Below are positions 31,848-41,245 of a stretch of DNA of 64,000 bases, piece by piece. The stretch is taken from NCBI GenBank assembly GCA_017305635.1, contig JAFKKF010000010.1:186001-250000 (forward strand). The letters run 5' to 3'. Within the stretch, counting starts at the first letter, position 1. Every line of letters starts with the position of its first letter. Position numbers and translations under genes: made by a program. This DNA comes from Hyphomicrobiales bacterium (GTDB lineage: Bacteria > Pseudomonadota > Alphaproteobacteria > Rhizobiales > Kaistiaceae). The notes below the pieces were generated by a model. The model was not told the DNA's origin, ran no database searches, and was given only the letters and a program-made list of their open reading frames with translations.

Positions 31848-34157
31848 ATGGCCAACCTTAGGGCGCAAGCAAGGAAGTACTTGAAAGTGAAGGCCGAGCG
31901 CGACCTGCGACTGACGGAGACTTTCCTTTCGGCGGCGAGCCGGAGGGCGATCAGCGCCTTCGTCGTCCTCGCCATGGCGGTGCCGGTCGCCGAGGCCGCG
32001 AGCCCCGCGCCCGCCGACGGTGCGTCCGCCGATACCCAGATCGCCGAGTTCGTGCCGGTGCCGCGCGCGAAGCCGAAGGCGGCCAAGCCCCGGTCGATCG
32101 GCGACATCATCTCGTCCGCCAGCGCCGACGACGATTCGGGCACCGAGGATTCCGACGCGCCCCAGGCCTCCGGCCCGCCGCCGGCCGATGTCGCCCCCGC
32201 GCCGGTGATCAGCATGGTCCCACCGCCCCCGCCGGGCGTCGGCGGCAAGTCGCCCTCCTCGCCCTTCGGCAATGCCGGCCTGCGCTGGGCGCTGAAGCTC
32301 CTCGACGACAAGGACCCGTCCGCCGCGACCATCGCGGCCTATGCGCTTCCCAACAAGGTCGACATCAAGCTGGTCAACTGGATGGTCGCAACCAGCGGCT
32401 TGCCGGGCGTGACCTCCGACCGCATCCGCTCGGTGATGAACTCGCTGCCCGACTGGCCGGGCCAGAACCTCATGCGCGTCCGCTACGAGCAGGCGCTCGC
32501 CCGCGAGGCGCCCGGCCCGCAGGCCATCGCCCACGCCCTCGGCGGCCAGAAGCCGGCCTCGGCGACCGGCGTCATCCAGCTCGCCCGCGCCTATGTCGCC
32601 CTCGGCCAGAAGGGCGATGCCGCGGCGATCATCCGCCCCTACTGGCGGAACAACGTGCTGACCGACGACGTCGAAGCCTCCATGTACAGGGAGTTCGGCT
32701 CGCTCCTCACCGATGCCGACCACAAGGCGCGGATGGACCAGCTGCTCTATGACGAGCAGAACACCGCCGCTCTGCGCGCCGCCGGCTATATCGGCAAGGA
32801 CCAGAAGGCGCTCGCCGCCGCAGTGATCGCGGTGAACAAGAACGCGAAACCCGACAAGCTGCTCGCCGCCGTGCCGGCGTCGCTGCGCAAGGATCCGCTC
32901 TATCTCTATTCGCGCATCCGGGTGGCGCGCCGCGCCGACCACATGAAGGATGCCGCCGCGCTGATGCTCTCCGCGCCGCGCGACCCGAAGGTGCTGGTCG
33001 ATCCCGATGCCTGGTGGGTCGAGCGCCGGCTGATCTCGCGCGCCCTGATCGACGATGGCGACTACAAGACCGCCTATCGCATCGCCGCCGGCCATTCGGC
33101 GGAGTCGAGCCCGCAACGGGCCGAGGCCGAGTTCCATGCCGGCTGGTATGCGCTCGAATTCCTGCACGACCCGGCGACGGCGCGGAAGCATTTCGCCGCC
33201 ATCCAGCAGATCTCGACCATGCCGCTCAGCCAGTCGCGCGCCGAGTACTGGCTCGGGCGCACGGCGATGCGGGCCGGCGACACCGCGGAAGCGGCGGCGC
33301 AGTTCAAGCGCGCGGGCGCCTATCCGACCACCTTCTATGGCCAGCTGGCGCTCGCCCGCCTCGGCGTGAAGACGCTCCGCCTCTCGGCGCCGCCGCAGGC
33401 CGATGCCGGCCTCCAGCAGCGCTTCAACAATCGCGACCTCGTCCAGGCGATCGTGCACCTGACCGCGATCGGCCGCGACAGCGATGCGAAGATCTTCTAT
33501 CGCTCGCTCTCCGAGACGCTCGACAATCCGTCCGAGATCGCGCTGCTCGCCGCGCTCGCCGAGAAGAACGGCGAGCACCAGATCGCGCTGCAGATCGGCA
33601 AGACCGCCTATACCCGCGGGCTGCCGGTGGAGACGCTCGCCTTCCCGACCGCCGCCATCCCGCGGAACGCCAAGACCGTCGTCGAGAAGCCGGTGGTCTA
33701 TGCCATCGCCCGGCAGGAGAGCGCCTTCAATCCCGCCGCCGTCAGCCATGCCGGCGCGCGCGGCCTCCTCCAGCTCATGCCGGCGACCGCCAAGCACACG
33801 GCGGGCACGCTCGGCCTGCCCTTCTCGCAGGCGCGCCTCACCACCGACCCGGCCTATAACGCCACCCTCGGCGCGGCGCATCTCAGCGAATTGTTCGACG
33901 GCTTCAACGGCTCCTACGTGATGACCTTCGCCTCCTACAATGCCGGCCGCAGCCGTGTCTTCGATTGGGTGAAGAAGCACGGCGACCCACGCGACCCCGA
34001 CGTCGACGTGGTCAACTGGATCGAGTTGATCCCGTTCACCGAGACGCGCAACTACGTGCAGCGGATCATGGAGAACCTGCAGGTCTACCGCACCCGCCTC
34101 GGCATCACCAACGCGCTCAACATCGACGCCGACCTGAAGCGCGGCAAGCCGAACTAG
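31848..34157 (+). CDS. slt: soluble lytic murein transglycosylase
   Basis: Periplasmic enzyme cleaving peptidoglycan glycan strands with formation of anhydromuramic ends. 769 residues: a signal sequence around residues 34-51 (ISAFVVLAMAVPVAEAAS), a Pro/Lys-rich linker, a long alpha-superhelical region, and a C-terminal SLT domain with catalytic E624 in ARQESAFNPAAVSHAGARG followed by LLQLMPATAKHTAG and FASYNAGRSRV. The chosen start gives a longer cytosolic lead than usual for a signal peptide, so a later start is possible. Divergent from dapA. Confidence 0.92.
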   Translation: MANLRAQARKYLKVKAERDLRLTETFLSAASRRAISAFVVLAMAVPVAEAASPAPADGASADTQIAEFVPVPRAKPKAAKPRSIGDIISSASADDDSGTEDSDAPQASGPPPADVAPAPVISMVPPPPPGVGGKSPSSPFGNAGLRWALKLLDDKDPSAATIAAYALPNKVDIKLVNWMVATSGLPGVTSDRIRSVMNSLPDWPGQNLMRVRYEQALAREAPGPQAIAHALGGQKPASATGVIQLARAYVALGQKGDAAAIIRPYWRNNVLTDDVEASMYREFGSLLTDADHKARMDQLLYDEQNTAALRAAGYIGKDQKALAAAVIAVNKNAKPDKLLAAVPASLRKDPLYLYSRIRVARRADHMKDAAALMLSAPRDPKVLVDPDAWWVERRLISRALIDDGDYKTAYRIAAGHSAESSPQRAEAEFHAGWYALEFLHDPATARKHFAAIQQISTMPLSQSRAEYWLGRTAMRAGDTAEAAAQFKRAGAYPTTFYGQLALARLGVKTLRLSAPPQADAGLQQRFNNRDLVQAIVHLTAIGRDSDAKIFYRSLSETLDNPSEIALLAALAEKNGEHQIALQIGKTAYTRGLPVETLAFPTAAIPRNAKTVVEKPVVYAIARQESAFNPAAVSHAGARGLLQLMPATAKHTAGTLGLPFSQARLTTDPAYNATLGAAHLSELFDGFNGSYVMTFASYNAGRSRVFDWVKKHGDPRDPDVDVVNWIELIPFTETRNYVQRIMENLQVYRTRLGITNALNIDADLKRGKPN

Positions 34158-34164
34158 GGCGTCC

Positions 34165-35094
34165 ATGGCCGACGTGGGTACAGGCGAGATGGCCGCGTCG
34201 GCGGCAGGCGAGCCGACCGGCTTCCGCGAGGTCACCTTTCGTTCGAACGACGGGCTGAAGCTCTTCGCCCGCGACTATGGCGATCCGCTTGCACCGAACA
34301 TGCCGGTCGTCTGCCTCCCCGGCCTGACGCGCACCAGCCGCGACTTCCACGACCTCGCCATGCATCTCGCGACCGACCGCGAGCGCCCGCGCCGCGTCCT
34401 TGCCTTAGATTATCGCGGGCGCGGCCGTTCGGACGACGACCGCAACGTCGACAACTACAACCCGCTCACCGAGATGAACGACGTGGTCGACGGCATGTCG
34501 GCCCTCGGCATTCCACGCGCGGTGATCATCGGCACGTCGCGCGGCGGCATCATCGCCATGATCATGGGCGTCGCCCGTCCGGCCATGCTCGCCGGCCTCG
34601 TCCTCAACGATATCGGGCCGATGATCGAGGCGCGTGGCCTCGCCCGCATCAAGACCTATGTCGGCCGCATGCCGGCGCCCGACACCTGGGACGATGCGGT
34701 GATGCTGCTCCGGCGCCTGCACGGCGCGCAGTTCACCGCCCTCGCCCATCACGACTGGGAGGCCTGGGCGCGGCTCACGTGGCGCGACGAGGGCGGCGTG
34801 CCGAAGGGCGACTACGATCCGGCCCTCGCCACCACCCTCGACGGGATCGAGTTCGACAAGCCGGTGCCGAACCTCTGGAACGAGTTCCGCGCGCTCCCTC
34901 CCGGCCTGCCGCTCCTCGTCATCCGCGGCGAGAATTCGGACCTGCTGACGCCCGCGACCGTCGAAGCGATGGCCGAGGCGCGTCCCGGCATGACGAGCCT
35001 CGTCGTCGAGGGCGAGGGCCATGCGCCGCTCCTCCGCGGCCCGCTCCTCGCGCGAATCGGGGAGTTCGTGGCGACGATCGACAAGTCGGGCTGA
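34165..35094 (+). CDS. alpha/beta-fold hydrolase
   Basis: 309 residues. Alpha/beta hydrolase signatures: oxyanion strand VVCLPGLTRTSRDFHDLAMH, nucleophile elbow IIGTSRGGII (Ser in GTSRGG), and catalytic His near the end in VEGEGHAPLLRGP. A late Asp in GENSDLLTP completes a plausible triad. No signal peptide, so probably cytosolic. It starts seven bases after the slt stop. Substrate unknown; the family includes esterases and C-C hydrolases. Confidence 0.88.
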   Translation: MADVGTGEMAASAAGEPTGFREVTFRSNDGLKLFARDYGDPLAPNMPVVCLPGLTRTSRDFHDLAMHLATDRERPRRVLALDYRGRGRSDDDRNVDNYNPLTEMNDVVDGMSALGIPRAVIIGTSRGGIIAMIMGVARPAMLAGLVLNDIGPMIEARGLARIKTYVGRMPAPDTWDDAVMLLRRLHGAQFTALAHHDWEAWARLTWRDEGGVPKGDYDPALATTLDGIEFDKPVPNLWNEFRALPPGLPLLVIRGENSDLLTPATVEAMAEARPGMTSLVVEGEGHAPLLRGPLLARIGEFVATIDKSG

Positions 35095-35096
35095 CC

Positions 35097-35151
35097 GCGC
35101 CCCCTCCACCATGCTTCGCATGGTCCCCCTCCCCCGCTTCGCAGGGGAGGA
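35097..35151. repeat. dispersed palindromic element, family A copy 5 (truncated)
   Basis: Left half only: GCGCCCCCTCCACCATGC, first hairpin CCATGC/GCATGG, then CCTCCCC/GGGGAGG. The first-hairpin bases differ from copy 4 but remain paired. It lies between convergent hydrolase and helix-hairpin-helix genes. Confidence 0.8.
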
Positions 35152-35160
35152 TGCGCGCCC

Positions 35161-35967
35161 CTACCCCTCGTCCTCGTCGTCGCCGCGCCGCGGCGGCTTG
35201 ACGTAGCCGGTGTCGCCGCCGGAGGCGAGGATGGTCGCCTGGCCGACCCAGTCGTCGCGCTCGATGCGCTCGGGGAAGGACAGGAACGCCGCCACCCAGC
35301 GCGCCTCGGCCGGCGTCCAGGCGGCGATCTGGCCGAAATGATAGATGCCGAGGCTGTGCAGCAATTGCTCGTTGCGCCGCCCGATGCCACGGATGCGCTG
35401 GAGGTTGTCGGACACGCCGTTCCGCGGCTGGGAGAGCCCCATCGGCCGCATGGCGGGCAGGTCCGGCTGGGGCGCCTGCACCTCGCGCCCCGGCTCGCCG
35501 GCGAGGTCGTCGATGAGCGGGTGGTCGAGATCGGCGACTGGCGGCACGAGGCCGTCGGCGAGCGGCGCCTCGTCGCCTTCCGCCGGTCCGGCGACGGACG
35601 GACGGTCGCCGAGCTCGCGCTCCTCCCAATAGGCGATGGTGCGCCTGACGGTCGCCCGCGCGGTGCGCGTCGCCGGCGCGTTGAAGCGGTCGCGGAGCGC
35701 CCCGCCGAAATCGGAATCGCGGCGGAACTGCCGGTTCTCTCGCGAGGTGCGCGCCGCCGCCCGCTTGACGCCGGGACGCCACGAAGGCTCGGCGCCGAGC
35801 CGCGCCTTGATGCCGTCGAGGGCATCGCCGACGGCGTCGGCGAGCCGGCCCTGCGTCTCGGCCAGGCGCCCGCGCGAGAGGCCCGAATAGACCGCCGCGC
35901 CGAGCCCCGAGCCGACCACGAAGGCGGTCGCCAGCATCAGCCAGACCTCGAGGAAATGCCAGATCAT
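35161..35967 (-). CDS. membrane-anchored helix-hairpin-helix protein
   Basis: 268 residues. One N-terminal membrane segment (about residues 3-28, VWLMLATAFVVGSGLGAAVY), a charged disordered middle, and a C-terminal helix-hairpin-helix-like domain from about 190 (NLQRIRGIGRRNEQLLHSLG then HFGQIAAWTPAEARWVAAFL). This tail resembles domains fused to several alphaproteobacterial proteins, including some NuoE-like ones; its role is unclear. Start 35967 overlaps the small upstream gene by four bases; longer readings lack a plausible start context. Confidence 0.82.
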   Translation of the reverse strand: MIWHFLEVWLMLATAFVVGSGLGAAVYSGLSRGRLAETQGRLADAVGDALDGIKARLGAEPSWRPGVKRAAARTSRENRQFRRDSDFGGALRDRFNAPATRTARATVRRTIAYWEERELGDRPSVAGPAEGDEAPLADGLVPPVADLDHPLIDDLAGEPGREVQAPQPDLPAMRPMGLSQPRNGVSDNLQRIRGIGRRNEQLLHSLGIYHFGQIAAWTPAEARWVAAFLSFPERIERDDWVGQATILASGGDTGYVKPPRRGDDEDEG

Positions 35968-36104
35968 GACTCGTCGGGACCCCGCTCGAGCCAGGCCGCG
36001 ACCTCGTCGCCGGCGCGCGGATCGCTGTACCACCAGCCGAAGGCGATGCCGCCGGCGAGCGCCAAGACGAGGAACGGCCAGTAGGCCCCGATCAGGAAGG
36101 CCAT
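35964..36104 (-). CDS. small membrane protein, 46 residues
   Basis: MAFLIGAYWPFLVLALAGGI at the N-terminus forms a single hydrophobic helix, followed by a short hydrophilic tail ending LERGPDES. It is preceded by the OmpA/BON gene with a one-base gap and overlaps the next gene by an ATGA. The tight fit on both sides supports it as real despite its size. No homology-based function can be offered. Confidence 0.75.
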   Translation of the reverse strand: MAFLIGAYWPFLVLALAGGIAFGWWYSDPRAGDEVAAWLERGPDES

Positions 36105-36105
36105 C

Positions 36106-38241
36106 TCATCCACCCTCGGGAAGCTCGACGGTGAACTCGACGCGCCGGTTCGCCGCCTTCCCCTCCGCCGAGCCATTGTCGGCGACGGGCTTGCTTTCGC
36201 CATAGCCGATGGCGGTCAAACGCTCGCGTTTCACGCCGGCATCCACAAGATAATCGACGATCGCCTCGGCGCGCGACTGCGTCAGGTCGCGGTTGCGCGC
36301 GCTGGAGCCGGCGGAATCGGTATGGGCGGCGACCTCGACCCGGGTATCGGGGCAGCGCGCGATGGTCGCCGCGACCCGGTCGAGGAGGCCGAAGGAATCG
36401 CCGGTGATCTCGGCCTTGCCGGCGACGAACTCGATGCGGCCACGCTGGAGCACGTCCTGCAGCAGGTCGCGGCAGCGGACCGCGGCGACCGGCTGGCCGT
36501 CCTGGCGGGTAACCACGTTCATGGTCGCCTTGAAGCCCTTCGGCAGGGCTTCCTCGGTCGCCGAGACGAGCTCCTCGGCGGCCGACGGATACCAGGCAGA
36601 GCCGGTGATCCGGACGTCGTTGTCGACGATCTCGGCATGGCCGCCGCCGAGCCGCGCCACCGCCTGGAGCGCCACCGAGGCGGCGTCGACGAAGCCGTCC
36701 GGCTGGCCGCTCGCATAGACCAGGTCGTCGACGATCTCGACCTTGCCGAACTTGCGCTGGGCGGTATCGAGGATGTCGCCACGCACCTTGCTGGAGGGCG
36801 CGTAGCCGGCGAGATGGATCTTCGCCGCGGCGAGATCGGCGACGAAGCGATAGGGCGAGACGCGCGGCGGCCGCACGTCGGCGGAGGCGAGCTCGAGGCT
36901 CGCCGGCAGCGTCTTGCCGTTGAGGTCGAGGAGCTCGGCGAAGGCCTCGGGCGTCGCCGCCTCGCCCTCGACGGCGAGGCTGCGGTCGCCGACCTCGACC
37001 TTGCCGGTCGACAGCCGGGACAGTTCCTCCATCGCGAACTGCACGCCGCCGACCCAGTCCATCTTCGGCTCGCCGCCGGCGACGCGCACGCGGTTGACGA
37101 CCGTGACGCCCGGGAAGAGCTTCGCCGCCGATGCTGCCACCGCGGCGCGGGCATCGAGGCTCGGGACATAGCCGGCGAGGACGACGCCGTCCGCCTCGCG
37201 CGTGCCGGTCCAGCCATAGGGCGAGACGACCGCCGGCCTGATCTCGTTCGAGACCACCCGGGCGCCGCCCGGCAGGCCGCCGCCGAGGGCAGCGAGGAGG
37301 TCCTCGTAGTCGTCGACGGTGCGCGCCTCGCCGGCAATGTCGATGTCGAGCCCGTCGAGGGTGACGCCGCCGCCGTCGAGCCGCCCGAGGGTGGTGATGG
37401 CGAAGCTTGCGGCCTCGGCGAAGCCCTCGGGCTCGCCGGAGGCGATCTGCGTCTTGTCGACCACCGGCGCGCCGCCGAGCGTGGCCTTGGCGGCAGCGAG
37501 CAGCGTCTCGCGGACGACCTCGTTCGGCACGTAGCCGTCGAAGGTGATCGCCTTGCCGTCATAGCCGACCGACCAGACGAAGGGATCGGCGCGCGGCGCG
37601 CTGAGCTCGACCGGGCCGAGGTTGACGCCGCCCTGCCCGTCGGCGGCGAAGGCGAGCCGGCCCGCCTCGTAGGCGGCGGTATCGGAGGCCGTGCCCTTGC
37701 CGGCGAGGATGCCGTCGGTGAGCGTCAGCTTGCCGACCGCCATGCCGGCGAGCCGCTCGAGCGCGAAGCGGGTGGCGGCGCCGTAGGATGCCGCAGCCCC
37801 GCGGCCGAGCGTCATCTGGTCGTGGATCTCGGCATCGGGAAAGACGCGCCGCGCATTGACGAGAAGGGCATTCCGCGCCGCCTCGGAGGGGACGCTGCCG
37901 GAGAGCGTGACCAGCCGCCCGGCCCGCTCGCCGCTCCACACGTAGGGCGAGACGACCGGAAGCAGGACGGTCTCGTCGGTGACCCCGCGCACGCCATCGA
38001 CATTGGCGGCGAGCGCCACGGCCGATTGCACCGCCTCGGTCGAGGGCGCCGTGCCGCTCAGGATCACGTCGCGGCCGGAAATGCTGATCGCCGCCCAGTC
38101 CTGGCCCTGGGCCACCAGACGCTCCGCCACGTCCGTGGTCAGGCGGCGCTCGATCGCTCCCGAACGCACGAAGAAGGCAACGAGCGCAAGCAGGACGGTC
38201 GCGACGAGCCCGCCGCGGAGCCACCTTCGCCAATTGGCCAT
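36106..38241 (-). CDS. OmpA-family protein with four BON-like repeats
   Basis: 711 residues, anchored by one N-terminal membrane helix (about 9-27, GGLVATVLLALVAFFVRSG). The body is a BON domain (WAAISISGRDVILSGTAPST) followed by four repeats of about 120 residues, each opening with a Pro-[YF]-x-[WF] block (SPYVWSGERA, DPFVWSVGYD, SPYGWTGTRE, SPYRFVADLA) and a Gly-Tyr/Ser-Val-Pro-Ser type motif. The C-terminal OmpA peptidoglycan-binding domain has TRVEVAAHTDSAGSSARNRD and NRRVEFTVEL. Probably an envelope-spanning protein tied to the cell wall; head of a three-gene operon. Confidence 0.9.
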   Translation of the reverse strand: MANWRRWLRGGLVATVLLALVAFFVRSGAIERRLTTDVAERLVAQGQDWAAISISGRDVILSGTAPSTEAVQSAVALAANVDGVRGVTDETVLLPVVSPYVWSGERAGRLVTLSGSVPSEAARNALLVNARRVFPDAEIHDQMTLGRGAAASYGAATRFALERLAGMAVGKLTLTDGILAGKGTASDTAAYEAGRLAFAADGQGGVNLGPVELSAPRADPFVWSVGYDGKAITFDGYVPNEVVRETLLAAAKATLGGAPVVDKTQIASGEPEGFAEAASFAITTLGRLDGGGVTLDGLDIDIAGEARTVDDYEDLLAALGGGLPGGARVVSNEIRPAVVSPYGWTGTREADGVVLAGYVPSLDARAAVAASAAKLFPGVTVVNRVRVAGGEPKMDWVGGVQFAMEELSRLSTGKVEVGDRSLAVEGEAATPEAFAELLDLNGKTLPASLELASADVRPPRVSPYRFVADLAAAKIHLAGYAPSSKVRGDILDTAQRKFGKVEIVDDLVYASGQPDGFVDAASVALQAVARLGGGHAEIVDNDVRITGSAWYPSAAEELVSATEEALPKGFKATMNVVTRQDGQPVAAVRCRDLLQDVLQRGRIEFVAGKAEITGDSFGLLDRVAATIARCPDTRVEVAAHTDSAGSSARNRDLTQSRAEAIVDYLVDAGVKRERLTAIGYGESKPVADNGSAEGKAANRRVEFTVELPEGG

Positions 38242-38588
38242 TTCGCTCGTCCGAATCCCCTTGCCGCCCGGCGACTCGCGCGCCGCAGGATCGCGGGGCG
38301 CATCGGAACACGCCTCGATCCAAAGCCAAAATGCGACGAATCTATGGGCGGAACAATGCCGCCTGCGGCCACCCTTCGAGGCTGGAAGAAGCCAGGGATG
38401 CCGACCTGCCGGCTCCCACGCCCCCTGCCCGCTCCATCGTCATGGCGGGCCCGGACCGAGATCCGCGGCAAGCTCTCGTGCCGCAGCTTCCCTGCTTGGG
38501 GACGGGTGTGAGAGAGCGACGGCACAATAAAAAGAAGAAACCCGGCGGATCGCTCCGCCGGGTTCCACCTGCCTTGCGGCAGAAGTCC
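38242..38588. other. intergenic region between OmpA/BON and porin genes
   Basis: 347 bases: the porin terminator at its right end (38525-38564) and, to the left, the upstream region of the OmpA/BON operon. No coding sequence is supported. No clear promoter or repeat was recognised in the remaining 280 bases. Confidence 0.65.
38525..38564 (-). terminator. strong intrinsic terminator of the porin gene
   Basis: On the minus strand AACCCGGCGGA / TCCGCCGGGTT with a 4-base loop, followed by a T-rich run TTCTTCTTTTTATTG. It begins 25 bases after the porin stop. The best terminator in the window, as expected for a highly expressed gene. Confidence 0.9.
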
Positions 38589-39653
38589 TTACCAGGCGCG
38601 GACGAGACGGAACTCGGCCGACCAGTTGCCGTTTGCGATTTCCGGGGTGTAGTAGTCCACCGCAACCGCAGCCGTCAGGTTCTTGGCCACGAGCCAGTCG
38701 GTCTCGAGACCGATGTCCCACTGGTCGCCACCGTCGTACCAGGCACCCTTGCTGCTGTAGCTGGCCGAAGCAGAGGTCGAAACCGTGCTGCTCCAGTAGT
38801 GAACGCCAGCAACCAAGGCGCTCCAGATGGTGTCGCCCGAGTTCATCGGACCGATGCCACCGTTCTGGCTGGTATCGACATAGTAGTTGCCGTAGCCATT
38901 GCCGACCGCCGCCTTCACGCGGATCGCGTCGCCGCTCGCCGCAGTCCAGGTGCCGGCAGCCTGCACGCCCCAGCCGGTGCCGTACACGGTGTCGGTAACC
39001 GCGCCAGCCAACTTCCAGTCGAAGCCGCCGGCAGTGCCGGTCAGGGCCGCGATGAAGTCAGGGAAGTTGCCGAGGTAGTCACTCGCGTCCGGATGCGTCG
39101 AGTTGTCGGCGATGCCGAGCCAGAGGCCGAGGCCACCCATGCTGGTCGAGAAGACCAACTGGTTGTCCGAGTTGTCGGTCGCGTCATAAGCCGCGCCGGG
39201 GCCGATTTCACCAAAGGCACCGTTGTAGTAGTAGATGTTGGTGAAATAGCCCATCTTGACCGGGCCAGCCTTCAAGTAAGCCGAGTCAATGTAGGCATGA
39301 CCATCGGTGGTCGAGCCCTTCTTGGCGCGGTAGTCGACCCAACCGGTCAGAAGACCGATGTCGGTCATCGACTGGGCCGTCACGTTGATGCTGGTCTCAG
39401 TGGTCCAGGTGAAGTTGCGGTCGCTACCGGCGCTGTTCGTCACCTGGTTGTCGTAGAAGTCGACGTAGCTCTTAACGTAGCCACCGATCTTCAGGCAGGT
39501 GTCGCTGCCCGGGATGTAGAAGTAGCCGGCGCCGTAAGCGTCGCAAACCTTGACGTACTCGACCGGCTCGGCGACGGCGAGATCCGCCGCCTGAGCGCCG
39601 GAAACCGCGACGAAGGCGGTAGCCGTGCCGAGGAGAAGGGTCTTGATATTCAT
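38589..39653 (-). CDS. outer-membrane porin, porin_2 (Omp2b/RopA-like) family
   Basis: 354 residues including a clear signal peptide ([20 protein letters not shown] then QAADLAV). The porin_2 signature [20 protein letters not shown] with its disulphide cysteines and the start of the barrel ([15 protein letters not shown]) are present, and the protein ends FRLVRAW, a typical terminal aromatic. It forms a passive diffusion channel. AT richness and codon choice differ from neighbours (more AAC, AAG, TAC and fewer all-GC codons), consistent with high expression. A GGAGGTCAGGAA ribosome-binding site and strong terminator agree. Confidence 0.94.
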   Translation of the reverse strand: MNIKTLLLGTATAFVAVSGAQAADLAVAEPVEYVKVCDAYGAGYFYIPGSDTCLKIGGYVKSYVDFYDNQVTNSAGSDRNFTWTTETSINVTAQSMTDIGLLTGWVDYRAKKGSTTDGHAYIDSAYLKAGPVKMGYFTNIYYYNGAFGEIGPGAAYDATDNSDNQLVFSTSMGGLGLWLGIADNSTHPDASDYLGNFPDFIAALTGTAGGFDWKLAGAVTDTVYGTGWGVQAAGTWTAASGDAIRVKAAVGNGYGNYYVDTSQNGGIGPMNSGDTIWSALVAGVHYWSSTVSTSASASYSSKGAWYDGGDQWDIGLETDWLVAKNLTAAVAVDYYTPEIANGNWSAEFRLVRAW

Positions 39654-40162
39654 TTCCTGACCTCCAAAGCTTCGTTCCAGGGGCAGGCTTGTCCTTGCTT
39701 AGCTCCCGCCCCCTCAGGGCCGGTTTCAGTCGAGCCTTGCGAAGTCTGTCCCAATCCCCGCGAGAGTTGTTGAACTTGGCCGACGTTTTTCCCACCCCAG
39801 GGTCATCCGCCAAGCCAACACGAAACGCGAGAACCGCGATCCGTGAATCGGAAGATATCGAAGCCCGCACCGCGCGCAACGAAGAAACCCCGCTCTACCG
39901 CCCTTCCAGCATGGTTTTCAGACCCATGTTGCAGATTTGGCACGTTGGAATGGGTCGATTTAACGCTTTGATTACGAACTGACGGTGGAAGCGCCGCGTT
40001 TTGCATCCTGGCGTTGCGCGGAGGTGCCCCGACGGAGCGAACGGCATCGTCTCGCAGCGATTCCTCACCGATTCCCGCACTGTTCTGGCCATCCCGCGGC
40101 CATTCGCGATAGGGTTCGGCGGGGATAGATCGACATTTCCGGCGGCAGCAGAGCGGGGACAG
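39654..40162. other. long intergenic region upstream of the porin gene
   Basis: 509 bases between divergent genes. It contains the porin leader with a strong ribosome-binding site and an AT-rich patch near 39905-39985 where GACCCAT (39921-39927) and ATGGGTC (39950-39956) form an inverted pair. The patch is a plausible porin promoter/regulator region. No gene is supported, and the part nearest 40163 shows nothing distinctive. Confidence 0.6.
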
Positions 40163-41203
40163 ATGAGGGCGATCGTCATCGAGGGACCGGGGCGAGTCGC
40201 GCTTCGCGACGTGGCTTCGGCGGCTCCGGGCGCCGGCGAGGTGCGGCTCAGGCCGCTGGCCGTCGGCATCTGCGGGACGGACGTCGAAATCGCCGACGGA
40301 ACAATGCCTTACTTCACCAGCGGCATGGCGGCCTATCCGGTCATCCCAGGCCATGAATGGGTGGGCGAGATCGAATCCGTGGGCGCCGGCGTGGAGGGCT
40401 TCCGGGCCGGGGACCGGGTGGTCGGCGAGTGCAGCATCGGCTGCGGGCGCTGCGCGCTCTGCCGGGCGGGCGACTATCACCGCTGCCTGGCGCGGACCGA
40501 GACCGGGATTCTCAACCGGAACGGCGGATTCGCGGAGTTCCTGACCTTCCCGGCAGCCTATCTCCATCGAATCTCTCCCCGCCTGCCGGTCGAGGTCGCG
40601 GCGCTCGTCGAGCCCTCGGCGGTAGCCTTCAACGGAGTCAGGCGCGCGGGAATCACCCCGCGGGACGACGTGGTGGTCCTCGGCGACGGCCCGATCGGGC
40701 TCCTCGTCCTCCAGGTCGCCCGCGCCTTCGGCGCCCGCAGCGTCACCGTGGTCGGCGGGACGCCGGCCCGGCTCGCCATCGCGGAACGGACGGGGGCCAC
40801 GGCCACCGTCGATTTCTCCAGCACAGGCAATGTGTTGGAAGCGGTGCGGTCGGCCGCCGGCGCCGCCCCCTCGGTGGTCATCGAGGCGACCGGCAATCCG
40901 GCCGCGGCGGGCACGGCCATCGCCACGGTCGCCTCGGGCGGGCGGATCGTCTTCCTCGGGATCTTTGCCGGCCAGAAGGCGGACCAGGTCGACCTCGACC
41001 GGATCGTCACCGGCGACATCACCATTCGCGGCGCGCTCGGCAGCCCCGGCGTCTGGCCGGACGTGATCGCCCTCATCGAGGGCGGCCGGATCGACCCCGG
41101 CATCCTGGTCTCGGAGACCCTGCCGCTCGCCGCCTTCAGCGAGGGAATCGCCAGGGTCAAGGCGCGGAGCGGCATCAAGATCGTTGTCCGGCCGACGCAC
41201 TAG
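40163..41203 (+). CDS. zinc-dependent alcohol dehydrogenase (MDR family)
   Basis: 346 residues. Catalytic zinc region VGICGTDVE and GHEWVGEIE; structural zinc cysteines GCGRCALCRAGDYHRC; nucleotide-binding GDGPIGLLVL. The family resembles sorbitol/threonine dehydrogenases, with a preference for NAD(H) likely but the substrate unknown. Start ATG 40163 gives the standard MRAIVIEGPG N-terminus; the reading from 40001 would add an unrelated 54-residue lead. It stands alone, convergent with the dihaem cytochrome gene. Confidence 0.9.
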   Translation: MRAIVIEGPGRVALRDVASAAPGAGEVRLRPLAVGICGTDVEIADGTMPYFTSGMAAYPVIPGHEWVGEIESVGAGVEGFRAGDRVVGECSIGCGRCALCRAGDYHRCLARTETGILNRNGGFAEFLTFPAAYLHRISPRLPVEVAALVEPSAVAFNGVRRAGITPRDDVVVLGDGPIGLLVLQVARAFGARSVTVVGGTPARLAIAERTGATATVDFSSTGNVLEAVRSAAGAAPSVVIEATGNPAAAGTAIATVASGGRIVFLGIFAGQKADQVDLDRIVTGDITIRGALGSPGVWPDVIALIEGGRIDPGILVSETLPLAAFSEGIARVKARSGIKIVVRPTH

Positions 41204-41245
41204 AAGCCGGCCGGCGAGGTCCGGGCGGGGCCGGAGGCCCCTTGC

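Noticed and set aside
36322-38511. A 729-codon plus-strand open frame opposite the OmpA/BON gene
   Set aside because: Composition typical of a complementary shadow frame; the minus-strand OmpA protein is unambiguous.
39472-39879. A 135-codon minus-strand frame overlapping the porin start
   Set aside because: Overlaps the porin signal peptide in another frame and shows no coding features; the porin has the good ribosome-binding site.
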